Assembly (NCBI GenBank): GCA_023014365.1
Contig: JAEBUN010000018.1
Span: 921,990 to 985,989 of the forward strand
Direction of reading: 5' to 3'
Length of the DNA stretch: 64,000 nt
From: Lepiota brunneoincarnata
Lineage: Eukaryota > Basidiomycota > Agaricomycetes > Agaricales > Agaricaceae
The number at the start of each line of letters is the position of its first letter. Position 1 is the stretch's first letter. Both the position numbers and the translations under genes were made by a program. The notes under the pieces are model-generated. The model did no database searches and was not told the origin of the DNA. It was given only the letters and a program-made list of their open reading frames with translations. This document shows, piece by piece, positions 10,634 to 20,790 of this stretch.

Positions 10634-11829
10634 ATGCGTATGAACATGACCAGCACCAAGAAAACCACCAGTGCCTCCAAGAAGCCCGCTAGGCAGACGA
10701 TCAGCACCACAGGTGGGAAACCCAGCTCCCAGCCGACATCGTCACAGACACCCACCACTGCCACCACAAAAGCTACGAAAAAACCTACAAGGAAGGCACC
10801 CACCCCACCAAAAGAGAACAGGATGCCCGCACCACCTCAAGCACAGACCCAAACCCCAAATGATGCCGTCCTGGCCACCCTGCTTGCCAAGGTTGCAAAA
10901 CAAGAAGGTAAGTCCATTATTTTCTTCGTACTATCTATACGACTGACATTGTTTAGCAGAGATTGATAAGTTGAAGAAAAGTAGTGCCTCAAAGGCCAAG
11001 GATCAAAATATGAAACAGATCCCTCGCCCCCATGGCAGCATTACAAGGCTTCAAGACAAAATGGGTTTGGAGAACAACAAGCCGCTCTACAACTACTATC
11101 GAGTAAGTTCTTCCCTCATTTTACTTTCAATGCTAATTTTCGTCGCAGACATATATTGGTGATATCCTAGACAACGCATGTATACCATGCAAAGTTGATT
11201 GGAGGCGTCAAGACCCACTTCCCTTAGCCCGGGTTGTAAATATTGTATGTTTATTCTCAGCCACCTCTAAATCCTGACTGTGAACTACGTACACCACACA
11301 GGTACATGCTAAGCATCCACAACTTTGACGTTATGAAGGAAACTGGGCTACTCTGGAGATCATGAGGACAGTGCTCAAAAACAAAAGGTCCAACAGAAAC
11401 AGAAGCCTCTGCGCTCTGAACAGCACCCAAGTTCAGGAAGGTGAGGACCATGAGGGTACTAACAAGGATCAAAACGGGACCAGAAATGCTCCTGAGCTTG
11501 AAGAGCTGGGGATGAGCAGTGGTAAGGGTGCAGGTGAAGAAGGAGCAAGCAGTGATGGGGGAGAGGCAGGTGGTGATGCTGGGGAAGAGAGGGATACCAA
11601 TGACGAGGAAGAGAACGGTGCCCATGACAAGGGAGAGAGTGGTGCTGACAATGATGAGGAGAACAGTGCCAATGATGAGGAAGGGAGTGGCGCTGATGAC
11701 AATGAAGAGAATGGTGCTGATGATGAGGAAGAGGGCAGCGTCGATGGTGAGGATACTGGGGTTTTGGTGGGGATGAAGAGAAAAGCGATGGAAAGTGGTG
11801 GAAAGATGAAGAGGTTGAGGAGGAAGTAG
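10634..11829 (+). pseudogene. Spliced hypothetical gene with one in-frame TGA
   Basis: Four exons join in frame: 10634-10907, 10960-11102, 11149-11244, 11302-11829 (introns 46-57 nt, GTAAGT or GTATGT...CAG). The protein has a basic Ser/Thr/Pro/Lys N-terminus, a short Leu/Lys helix, a central segment PRPHGSITRLQDKMGLENN followed by YIGDILDNA and the YEGNWATLEI block, and a 100-residue tail of Asp/Glu/Gly/Asn repeats ending in a basic KMKRLRRK. The central block resembles a multi-copy hypothetical family of Agaricomycetes, recalled and not checked. A TGA at about 11326 precedes CGT-TAT, where an Arg would fit, so it may be another CGA to TGA change. The acidic tail followed by a basic end suggests a nuclear protein. 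Function unknown. Confidence 0.55.
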
Positions 11830-12273
11830 TACAGATATATTGTTGCCTATTGATCTAGTAATAGGCAATAATTACACACTTTTCACGCTCACATCTGAGG
11901 GGGCTGACCACCTGAACATTCAACTTAAGCATCTTTTGTAGTCAAGAATGACAGCTAAGACCATCATCTCTTCCACTGACTAACTAGCATGATTTCCTCC
12001 AGAACAGGGGTTGTGATTCCCTTCAGTTTCCTTCCCAGAAAAGGTTGTGATTTTTGTCAGTTTCCTTCTGAACAAATGTTGTAATCCTTTAAAAACTCGA
12101 TATGAATCACAGCCCCTCATGACCTTAAATATAGTGATATTCCTCCATTAAGTGTGGTAATCAAGTACACTAAGGTGCATAATTACTACATTATCAGTGA
12201 ATATCCACAACACCAATATCCCTATTTATAGTAGGAATTGACCACACCTTATGCTGGAATCAGAGGTTGTTTT
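11830..12273. other. AT-rich spacer, no gene
   Basis: Contains short repeated words (gttgtgat with tttccttc near 12005-12075) and many TA-rich runs. It separates the spliced gene from the Gypsy protease remnant and may include the end of an unidentified transposon. No terminal inverted repeat was found. Confidence 0.3.
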
Positions 12274-13528
12274 TCATGACCCCCTGGATCTCACAGTGAG
12301 ACTAGCAGGTGTGTAGTGGACATGGGGTTGAGTGGGGATGGTGATGACAGATTGGGTGTTGGGGTTGGTGAGTATGATGCTCAAACTTCCATTGGGGTAG
12401 TGATGGGTGACTGCATTAGTCAGCATGAGGAAGGAATGGCCAAGTAGAACATCATAAGAGGCATTTTGCACCACCTGCGCCTGGATGTAAAAGATTGATG
12501 TACCAATATGAACTGGAAGGTCCTTTAGGAGACCTATGGTAGCATCCCTAGATGCATTAGCTGACTCCATGACCATAGTGTGATCAGATCTCATTGGTAT
12601 GCCCAATTTCTCCCATACATCTCATCAAATGCCTATGATCTGCAACCCTTCATCAAGAATCATGTCAACTGTAAGCTTGCTGTTGATGTTGAGTGGAATA
12701 GTGTGGAGGTCTTCAATTGGATTGGTGACAATGATGTTATTGGGGAGGGGGTGCTGCTGAACATAAGCAGTGACTGAGTTTTCTTCAGGCACCTCATTGA
12801 TTGTGGCGATGCTGGTGGTAGCAGTGGTGGGGATCCTTCATGTAGTTATCTGGTCCTTGATATGTTTTTGGATGTCTGGAGTGATTGCATATAGTTCTCA
12901 TTGGGTAAGGGTGACAGTGCTGCTCAAGCTACGGTCAATGACATCTTGGACTGAAGCTGTGCTCTCAATTGGTGTATTGTAGCAGAATTGGGGGCCAGAG
13001 GGTGCTAGAGGAGTCGTTTTGGTAGGTAGCTGGGGGGCTGCAGGCCTGTCAGCTCAAGGGGTACTTTTACTGGTATCTTTGGGCTTCCCCATAGTCCCTA
13101 TATGTTTACAAATCTTGTCAGTGTGTTTCATAGATGAGACTGCCACTGTATCAAGAAGCCATAACTCTTCTAGCTCCTGGACAGAAATACTTGCCAGCTC
13201 TGTCAGCACTGAGTTAGCTGGTGTGGCATCATAAGAGTATTGGTGTGCCATTGAAGCCTTGAGGATATTGGTGTGCACTGTTGGTGGCTGAGGTAGCATG
13301 CTTGGCATGGCTTGACCTTGGTTGTGGTGCCAATTGTCGATTCCTTCCATCATGTTCTGGCCCAGAGCTGACCGCCTTGAGACCAGAATGTCATTGGGGA
13401 GGGTGAGCCAGTTCTGTGTGTCAGACTTGCACAAGCCCCTCTGTATGTACTCTACTACCTTATGGCAATCACATATTTGGTGGTTTTCTGAGCAGAAATG
13501 GCAGTCCCAATTTGTTGGTCCAACGCGT
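12274..13528 (-). pseudogene. Decayed Gypsy Gag C-terminus and protease
   Basis: Reading leftward, the first piece (13520-13054) has a cysteine-rich HFCSENHQICDC knuckle and the Gag tail. The second (12606-12274) has VVQNASYDVLLGHSFLMLTN, matching VHIVRNPAYRVLLGRPFDVM in the family-B protease ORF at 59232-60365, so it is the end of a retropepsin. The catalytic DSG could not be found in an open frame. This continues the Gag at 14830-15885 and was separated from it by the solo LTR at 13529-14829. The element is non-functional. Confidence 0.7.
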
Positions 13529-14829
13529 TGAAAAGGTAGAAACTTTCGTAGGTTTTAATATAGATAGTGGGCTTGTTTTCACTAAGCTTAGCCACAATTC
13601 GATAAGCTTAAGCTAATACAAGTGGAATGAGATAGATAATGAACAGTTTCATCTTTTAGGGTGTTCTGGGGGTGCGTTCTAACAGCGAAATTCAAGAGAG
13701 TAGTGTTTTTAGAGGTTAACAAACAGCCGTTGAAGTTATCTTAGCCATACAGTGCAACAATGAAAGGACAATCCCTGTCAATTCAAAGCGCAGGGTCTCT
13801 GGTCTCTGGTCTCTGGTCTCTGAACTCTGGTCTCTGTCTCTGTCTCTGTCTCTAGCACTCTGGAACTCTAAACTCTGAACTCTGGTCTCTGTCTCTGTCT
13901 CTGGGTTGGTCGACGACCAAAGAAATCACACTTAACGACGCACACTAAATAGCCCTCTGAAACCGTTCTTGATCACAGCTTGCAGACTTGCATGTGGAAG
14001 TGGGGGTGAGACCTCTTGCTTCTCCATGAACAAGTGCGACCGTATTTATATTGTTTAGATACATACAAGAGATAGTAAATATGAAATAGAAAACAATAAG
14101 CTTAATTGTTACAGGCACTGTAGAACATTTTGGAAGGTTCGGCAGCATTTCTACCTCACCCTGGGTTATGGGTTTTTCTCTGATTAACGAATGGCAATCC
14201 AGCCAGACATGTTCTATGCTCATCTGCATTATTCTGCGTCCACGTGAGCACGTTAAGTTTCCAGATCAATTATGATCAGAATGTATAGTGGATGGACAAT
14301 CCCTTGATCCATTGTAATTAATCTCAGTTAAGCAGTATGCCGAAGTGCCAGGACCCACAAAGCACTCGTTAATTAGGAGTCTTTGATATTTCTAGGGTTT
14401 TGGGCATTGGGTATTGCCTCTCGAATGTTGGACGTTCCGTTCCATGGTCCGGTCATCATTATTGAACTTGCTATAGACATAATACGCCTGCGACAGCCAC
14501 TAGGTACATTCTTTTATGTTCAAATGCATTCGGGTTCATCAGAAAACTGCTTGTAAGATCCCTTGATGCGACCGGGGTATACTCGATAGGCTATGTAGAG
14601 TCCTGAATCCCTCCAGAGAGCGTTCTGATAGCTTGGTTCACTAAGCTTAGTGATAATGAACTGGTTTGAACATGTCCAAGGCTTGAGTATCCTCAATTCG
14701 GTCAAACTGGCTACTACAGGATATAGTACCAATCCTCTATAGAGTTCTTTAATGATATAGCCAATGATTCTATGTAGAGAATCATTCCGGAGTATGGAAT
14801 TCATGTATAGGCGTGAAATCGGCATATCA
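13529..14829 (-). mobile_element. Solo LTR of family B (1301 bp)
   Basis: TGAAAAGGTAGAAAC...GGCATATCA, same length class as the family-B LTRs at 38743-40045 and 62388-63673, and somewhat diverged (CG to TG/CA). Flanks are GCGT(T) and GTGT(T), a target duplication with one CpG transition. It splits the Gag of the decayed Gypsy. It holds four exact TAAGCTTA sites (13583, 13603, 14097, 14642, the last inside the 14-bp palindrome CACTAAGCTTAGTG) and a CTCTGG-type microsatellite (13795-13905). Orientation is by the pol strand of the full element. Confidence 0.9.
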
Positions 14830-15885
14830 GTGTTGTGCATACAAGGAGGTGGGTGGCTGAGGTGATTGGTTGCCAAGCTTTCCAGCTAATTGGTCAAGGA
14901 ATGCATCTGAAACGAGGAATTGCTCTACAGATGACAAGTCAAATGTTGGGTGTGAGGCTGCAGGAAGGACTGGTGGTGGAGCTGGTGCAGGAATGGTAGC
15001 AGGGGCCTGCTGGTAGAAATGCGTTGGAAATGTGGCTGCGCTGGATACCCCATTGTGATCGAGAAAAAATCTAGCTGCTCGTTCCACATCCTGGATGTCC
15101 CAAGGTTGCATGAGTGGGTGGTCAGGGTTCTTCAGCCAAAGCTGACTGTGTAACTGGCCACAGAAATCGATATGGAACCCTGAGAGGAAGAACATATTAC
15201 ACTCCCTGATTGTGAGCTCTCCTTGGTCAAGTAACCAGTTAGCTATGGTAATGAACTGGTGATAATACTCACCAAACTGATACCAGCTGCGCATGGGGAC
15301 AGTAGCTTGTGTCTTGACAAAGATTTCCAGGTCGGCAAGTGAGTATTTATGGTTGTCCTCTGCACCAGGATATAATGCTATGATATCGTGTTTGAATTGG
15401 CTCCAATCATGACCTTGAGCAAAGCCACAGGATTGCCAGACTTCGTATTCTCAGCTGTTGAGGTAACAGAGGGTGTGCTGGATTAACTCTGAAGGTGTTA
15501 GCCCACAATCATGACCCAGAATTTTGAGCTCAGTGAAGAACCACTTAAGTGACAGCGGTTGACCATCAAACTTGGGGGCCCCCCAGTCATGAGGGGCAGG
15601 CATGTGGCATTGAGTCTGGGGCCCATGATAATGGTGGTGGTGGTGCTGAGACTGTGTTGGAGCTTGATGTGCTGGCACAGAAGGCTGTGCAAGTGCCAAT
15701 GGCTGAGCAGTAGCTGGTGTCTGGTACTGGGGAGGATGATGCTGAGGAACTTGAGGAGGGATTGGATATGTAGCTTGAGGGATTGGTGGTGGTAAGGGAT
15801 CTCCTGCCAGATCTATGTTTGATGGCATTGGAAATGCAATTGAGGAAGATGCTGTCGAGGGGAGGGCAGTATTTCCCCATTGCAC
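14830..15885 (-). pseudogene. Decayed Gypsy Gag N-terminal part
   Basis: Two frames, 15885-15451 and 15294-14827, read as a Pro/Gln/His-rich N-terminus followed by a Gag-like helical domain (WYQFGEYYHQFITIANWLLDQ and FFLSGFHIDFCGQLHSQLW), then a Pro/Ala-rich linker. This is the usual capsid layout of Agaricomycete Gypsy elements. A stop and a frame break lie near 15440. The frame is interrupted at 14829 by the family-B solo LTR and resumes at 13528. Together with the LTR and PBS at 16671-17139 it defines the 5' half of the decayed element. Confidence 0.65.
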
Positions 15886-16670
15886 GGGAACAAAGCCAGG
15901 CCTGGGAGGTGTGGTCAGGGCATTACCATAATGGGGAACTGGAACATGTGTTGGGTTAGGGTTTATAGACAGGGTGTGTTAGGGCAACCTGGGAGGCCTT
16001 GACAGCTCAGGGGGAGCCGAAATGACTGCAGGGAAATCCTAAGAGAATATTAAACTATGAGTTATGTACAGGACACATACCTGCAGGGAAATCCTAAGAG
16101 AATAGGATGAGGAAACCCCTGCAGGCGAAAACTATGTATATACCTAACTTATATAATCAATATAAATCGAACCAGGCCTAGCTGTGGTGTCTCTAGGTTG
16201 CACAAGGCCTGGTGTGGTTGAAACAAATGTGGGATGTGAATATGACAGTCTAGAGTCTGTAGGAATGAGAGGAAATGAGGGAGGGTTTTATCTGGACAGT
16301 GAGGGAGTGTATGGAGTATTCTGGCTGTGTTTGCAGTGTGAGCGTTTGAAGGGAGGGATATATAATGCGTTGGAGGGTACAGGGGTGTCGATAGGGTTAA
16401 TGGAGGTGTTGCTGAGGTGTCTGGAGTGTCCCCTTACAGGGTGTTGGCCCAGGCAAGCTAGTCTTCAAAGAAGTTGTCTTGATAATACACCATTGTCAGA
16501 TTGATTGTGTACTGAGGTACCATGTAGAGTGCCATTGGTGTTGAAGAGCCTGGTGAGGAATAGATGAATGTGAGCCTCCAGAGTGAGGTGTCAGATATGA
16601 GGACCCAGAGAACAAATGAGGGCAGCTCTGAAGCAAGCAGGTGATGTTGGATAATAAAACAGACCTAGAA
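15886..16670. other. Gypsy leader region with a local direct repeat
   Basis: Lies between the PBS and Gag of the decayed element. A 24-bp word starting ctgcagggaaatcc is present at 16026 and again at 16081 (55-bp period). No other open frame is convincing. Confidence 0.4.
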
Positions 16671-16690
16671 GCCCCTTGCAGTGGGCTACA
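16671..16690 (-). promoter_or_regulatory. Primer-binding site of the decayed Gypsy
   Basis: On the minus strand, two bases inside the LTR, TGTAGCCCACTGCAAGGGG. It matches the family-B PBS TGGAGCCCACCGCGAGGGG, apart from two CpG-type changes and one G to T, so both elements used the same tRNA primer. Confidence 0.6.
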
Positions 16691-16692
16691 GT

Positions 16693-17139
16693 TGTAAAAC
16701 AAGTTCTTCGTTAGCAACAAAAATGACTGATAAATAGTCAGACCAATGAAACGGTCTAGGGGCTTGGGTCCGTGTAAAAAGGAGAGCGTGATGAATAAAA
16801 GAATGTGTGTGTAATTAGATGGTCAAGAGTATATGTAGAGAGTTTTGAGAGTAACAAACAAAGGAGGAAGGGGGGAAAAAACTAGACTAGCCAGGTGCTC
16901 AAGCACCCAGATTTATATTACGAATCCGAGATAATTAGCTACCTGAAGTGGGACAAGTTGTGAGGGAGGTGAATAGTATCTATGGCAACAAAGAGAGGAA
17001 ACTATACTAAGGAGGGGAGGGCATTGTGCCACTGGAAGCAACAATGGCTCAGAATCAAGTCACGTCGGGATCTGATGAGACAATGGTGAGGAGGAAGCAC
17101 GCAACAAGCTGTGCATGTAGGCATATTTCCTCCTTCACA
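16693..17139 (-). mobile_element. 447-bp LTR (5' LTR of the decayed Gypsy)
   Basis: TGTAAAAC...CTCCTTCACA, aligned over its whole length with 3046-3821 once the solo LTR there is removed. It keeps the empty GGTGA site at 17085-17089. It is followed on the minus strand by the PBS and Gag. Confidence 0.8.
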
Positions 17140-17806
17140 CAGGACACTGACAGCTGGAAGCCTTGGCAAGGATGCTGGTGGTACAAATGAGGGACCCTGG
17201 TGACAGGCAGGGGTGATGGTTTGTGTGATGAGCTGATGAGAGGTTATGTATCAGGGTAATTAGGTGTAGCCTCCCTCAACAAACTGCAATCATGCACCAG
17301 TGAATAGGTACTATCACATGTTATGGGTTTCAAAATACCAGAGAGTTTCAAAATGCAGTTTTTTAAGAGATTGCTGCAGCAAATTAGCTGATCTTTGCTT
17401 GGGTATATCACCTATATACTACACAATCATGGATCACAAAATAAATCAAGAAGTTTCATTGTGCTTGCCTCACAATCTTGCTGATATTGCATGGGATGAC
17501 TCAATTTTTGATTAAAACAGCCGTGGATTTGAGCATTTCTCAACACAATACTGTAAAACTTTCAGGGTATCATCTATGTATATCATTAAAGTTAAATACA
17601 AAATTATAAAGCATCTAGAGCAGTATGAGGGGAGATACAGACAAAAGGGTGAATTTGCATGACAAGGTGGCTCGACACACATCAGATTTCAAAGTCCGCC
17701 CCTCAGATGCATCATGTCATGTTTGTGTGACAATCCGTGACAAAAGTTTTGAAACTCCCAATTTTTGGACCTGCACAATCAGCTTTCTTCTGACACAACC
17801 ACCTAT
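17140..17806. other. No supportable gene
   Basis: AT-rich, with only a short plus-strand frame (17300-17515). The word ttttgaaactccc at 17746 recurs at 18625, on either side of the solo LTR. Confidence 0.4.
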
Positions 17807-18504
17807 TGTTATGATCCGTGCTCCTTCTGTATCCAAGGATAACTGGAGATGGCCTTCAATCACTCTACAAGGTGTCCGAGACGGTTGGCCTTATAGAGCT
17901 TAGTGGATCGCGCTCAATGAGATAACGAGGGAAGACGCCAAGTTAAGGCAGAGAGGTAAACGACCGCTGTTAACAAGATTAAAGCTTAGGGCTTTAATCT
18001 CTACTTGTACAGGCCTTATATACCTATGAGGTGCTATATACTCGTTATAGGTTACTTGGCTGTTCTACTGGCCGTGCGCAGTCCTGACCATGATGCACAT
18101 CCTGGCTGATGGCATCCTAGTGTTATTTATATTACAATGAGTCAGTACTCTTGCTACTGCTGTGCGATGTTCCATCGCTTTCCTCTGACTCATAATCTTC
18201 TTCTCCCGATTGTATCTCCATGGAATCCTCTTCATTCTCGCTCTCCATTCTCTCGGTGCTTCCGTCCGTATCGGAGGTTGGGTCGGTTGATCCATGGTTA
18301 TCTTCCTCGTCCTCGGGGTATTCCAATATATCCTCCAAGGTTATCTCCATTCCTGCTTCTCTTGCCAGGTCCTGCATGGCGGTATAATATTCCCCTTCCT
18401 TGTCTTCGTATTCTTGTGCCCGTAGTTGGTCTGTAGTCTCCTGTACCCATCTTGTAAAGTCGAACAATAAGTCTTGTTCCTCCCGGTCTGGACTGTTCAT
18501 AACA
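17807..18504 (-). mobile_element. Solo LTR of element A (698 bp), TSD CCTAT
   Basis: TGTTATGA...TCATAACA, flanked by CCTAT at 17802-17806 and 18505-18509. It carries the TATATAAGG box and the AGATTAAAGCTT/GCTTTAATCT inverted repeat found in the full element's LTRs, and the acidic minus-strand frame (start near 18500). Confidence 0.95.
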
Positions 18505-19383
18505 CCTATCAACCTTCTAATAAAGTAACACTTCAAGTGGATAGTTCATATACTATTGCATCAACCCCAAAAGTCCGATTGTTAAAAGGTGTTGTTGATG
18601 TTTCCCTATTCATGATTTAGTTAAAGTTTTGAAACTCCCCACACATGATAGTAGTGTAGCCACTGCCTGTGGTTCTTGGGGCCCTCCTACTCTCCATAGC
18701 CACATCTGGCTTTGCCAGAATAGAATGGAATTAGAATAAATAAAAAAGGGTGGACATGTGACAAGGTCACACCACCTGTAAGTTAGTATGCCATTTTATG
18801 TTTGTATGTACAGCACACACACACTGATACAGGTGCAGTAGAGCGGTGCACAGTTCTGGGTGAACCAACCATGCTTCCTCCTCGGCTTCACCATCCAGGG
18901 TCAATGGGGTTGAGGAAAGCCCTGTCCCTCTCCCCCAGCCCACACAGTATCAAGTTCTGTTTTTCTACACCACTGGTAATCTATATTTATATTTTATGTT
19001 ACCTGGAACCTCACAGTGCAAGATTTATATGGTAAGTAACATTTTTGCTGAGATTTGTAGCTGGTTTGTCTGGTTTCTGACCTTGTGATTACCACACCAT
19101 CTCCCACAGGGACACAGCCAACTGGCACCTCACCAGCTGCTAAAGCCTCCTCCACCTACAATATATTTTTGATTTGGCCCTGGAAAGTCAGTGTGACATA
19201 CCATGTTCATGGCTTCCCAAATCCATTGGGCATGGAGGCTGTTCATTTAGACCATTGGCTTTCAGCACATGCTGATTAGAGAAATGAGGGACAAACCTTA
19301 TCCTATGATAAAGCCTGCCCTGATGTGTCTGAGAGTGTGCCCTGATATCTGGTCCTCCTCCACACCATCCACAGAATACTAAG
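18505..19383. other. No confident gene
   Basis: Short frames only. The last 300 bp may include upstream exons of the decayed secreted-protein gene. CACACA and TATA-rich tracts occur near 18810 and 18975. Confidence 0.35.
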
Positions 19384-20250
19384 ATGTTGGCCATACTGCT
19401 GCTCTTGGTTGCATCCCCACTTGTTGGCACCTCACTGCTCCCTCTTGCACAGCCAAACGACATCCTGTTTGTGGCTGCCTTGAGTCCTCCGGTGCCCCGG
19501 CAGCAGGGTACTATACCAACTGTCCCATGTGAACAGGACTGTGAGGGCACTGTGGGGCAAATTAGCATTATACTGAATGTTCCTGCCCCATGTGAACGGG
19601 ACTGTCACCCTATCAACACCCAAGTCCATGAAGTGAGTTTCAAGTCTCACCAATCCCGGTTGCAGCTGACAGATTCCCAAATCTAGGGTTGTCCGCCCTC
19701 AAAATGTTGTCTCCCCAGTTTTGTAAATGGGTATTTCAACTGCCTGAAATGTGTTGGAACGAACATACATGTCGAGGATTTTTCTCCGGCACAAACTACA
19801 CTTGACTGTAAGTAGGCTTTTCTTGACCTCTCGGTCACAGGTGGCATTAAATAAATACATGACCAGATCTTGTTGAGCAGTGTGTTATACAGGGTTTCAG
19901 TGTCCCGAGGCACATCCTTCCTGGTGTTGATCCGAGCATCCCACTCCCAGGGGTCACATCCTCTACGGGAGCTTCAGCAAGGTCAGCCTCGCTGTCTACT
20001 AACTTACCACTCGCCACCTTTTGTCTTACCTCTACCACGCCCCGTTCTCCCATCCCTGCTTCCCCCCTGTGCTTTTAGCCAAACTACTATCACCTCAATT
20101 GACCCGCTGAACACCCCAACTCCCCAGGGGGCCACGCCGACCAGCACGTCGACCAGCGGCACCATCACACACCATCTCTCTGTTCCTCAATTCTCACACC
20201 TAATCATTCCCAGCATTTTGTTTGTTGTATTCGCCTGCCTCGTGGTGTGA
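19384..20250 (+). pseudogene. Decayed gene for a secreted, Cys-containing, GPI-anchor-like protein
   Basis: The first exon begins with a hydrophobic leader (MLAILLLLVASPLVG) and has two PCE-x-DC motifs (PCEQDC, PCERDC). An exon near 19727-19812 reads VNGYFNCLKCVGTN, then HVEDFSPAQTTLDC. This NxYxxCxxCVG pattern is seen in many fungal extracellular proteins of unknown function. A Ser/Thr/Pro-rich linker follows (19920-20075). The final exon (from about 20079, after ...gcttttag) ends with a hydrophobic tail, LIIPSILFVVFACLVV, and a TGA at 20248-20250, as in GPI-anchored proteins. Joining the exons needs frame corrections around 19720 and 19870, so I call it decayed. Location would be the cell surface. 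No enzyme motif is visible. Confidence 0.45.
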
Positions 20251-20416
20251 GATCATTTCGTTGAAGCTTCTGAACCATATTGCAACTTCTGTCATGTGAA
20301 TCATGTATATACGTACAATACATTAAGGGACGATATCAAATGAAAAATAAAAAAGATAAAGTATATGAGTTTGTCTCCATATCTTGCCCAGAATGAATAT
20401 CCGTTAGAGGTGTGTG

Positions 20417-20620
20417 TCACAGGCGCATTTTCTTCAGAGCCTGACGGACGGCTGGGTCACCTAATACATCTTCCACGCCAGTGAGAACTGCAAAGAAAGA
20501 ACAAACATCAGAATCAGATAATATCATACCAGACGTGGGTTAATAGGACAGGTAGGAGCCCTTACTGACATCAAAACTGGAGCCCCGATGGTAGTATAGC
20601 CATGGTTAGTTCCGGATCTT
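20417..20620 (-). CDS. Last exon(s) of an unidentified gene
   Basis: On the minus strand an exon from about 20620 to 20566, a 78-nt intron (20565-20488, GTAAGG...TTTGCAG) and a last exon (20487-20417) read ...SSFDVILTGVEDVLGDPAVRQALKKMRL and stop at TGA. The splice signals and even codon use make a real exon likely. Upstream, the gene runs into the decayed repeat at 20650, so it may be broken. Family not recognised. Confidence 0.4.
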
Positions 20621-20649
20621 CAGATGAAAAAATATATAGGAACCGCTGA

Positions 20650-20790
20650 CGTGGTCAATACTCTCAGGTTCTCAATAGGCTGAAGGGCTTTAATGACTCA
20701 GCAGCCAGTCAGACAGGCAAAGAACGTTGGAATGTCAAATAACGATGTCAGATTCATGACTGGTGGTGGAGCAGATGCTTGCGGGCAGAT
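20650..20790 (-). repeat. Left part of the repeated gene-remnant segment
   Basis: Matches 1-130 of the window. In this copy the segment is interrupted: the part corresponding to 165-510 lies at 23270-23640. Confidence 0.5.

Noticed and set aside
12673..12680. Isolated GTAAGCTTGC as a member of the palindrome set
   Set aside because: One mismatch in the core and outside family B; treated as chance.
13795..13905. Regular repeat resembling a CRISPR array
   Set aside because: 6-bp microsatellite without spacers, inside an LTR of a eukaryotic element.
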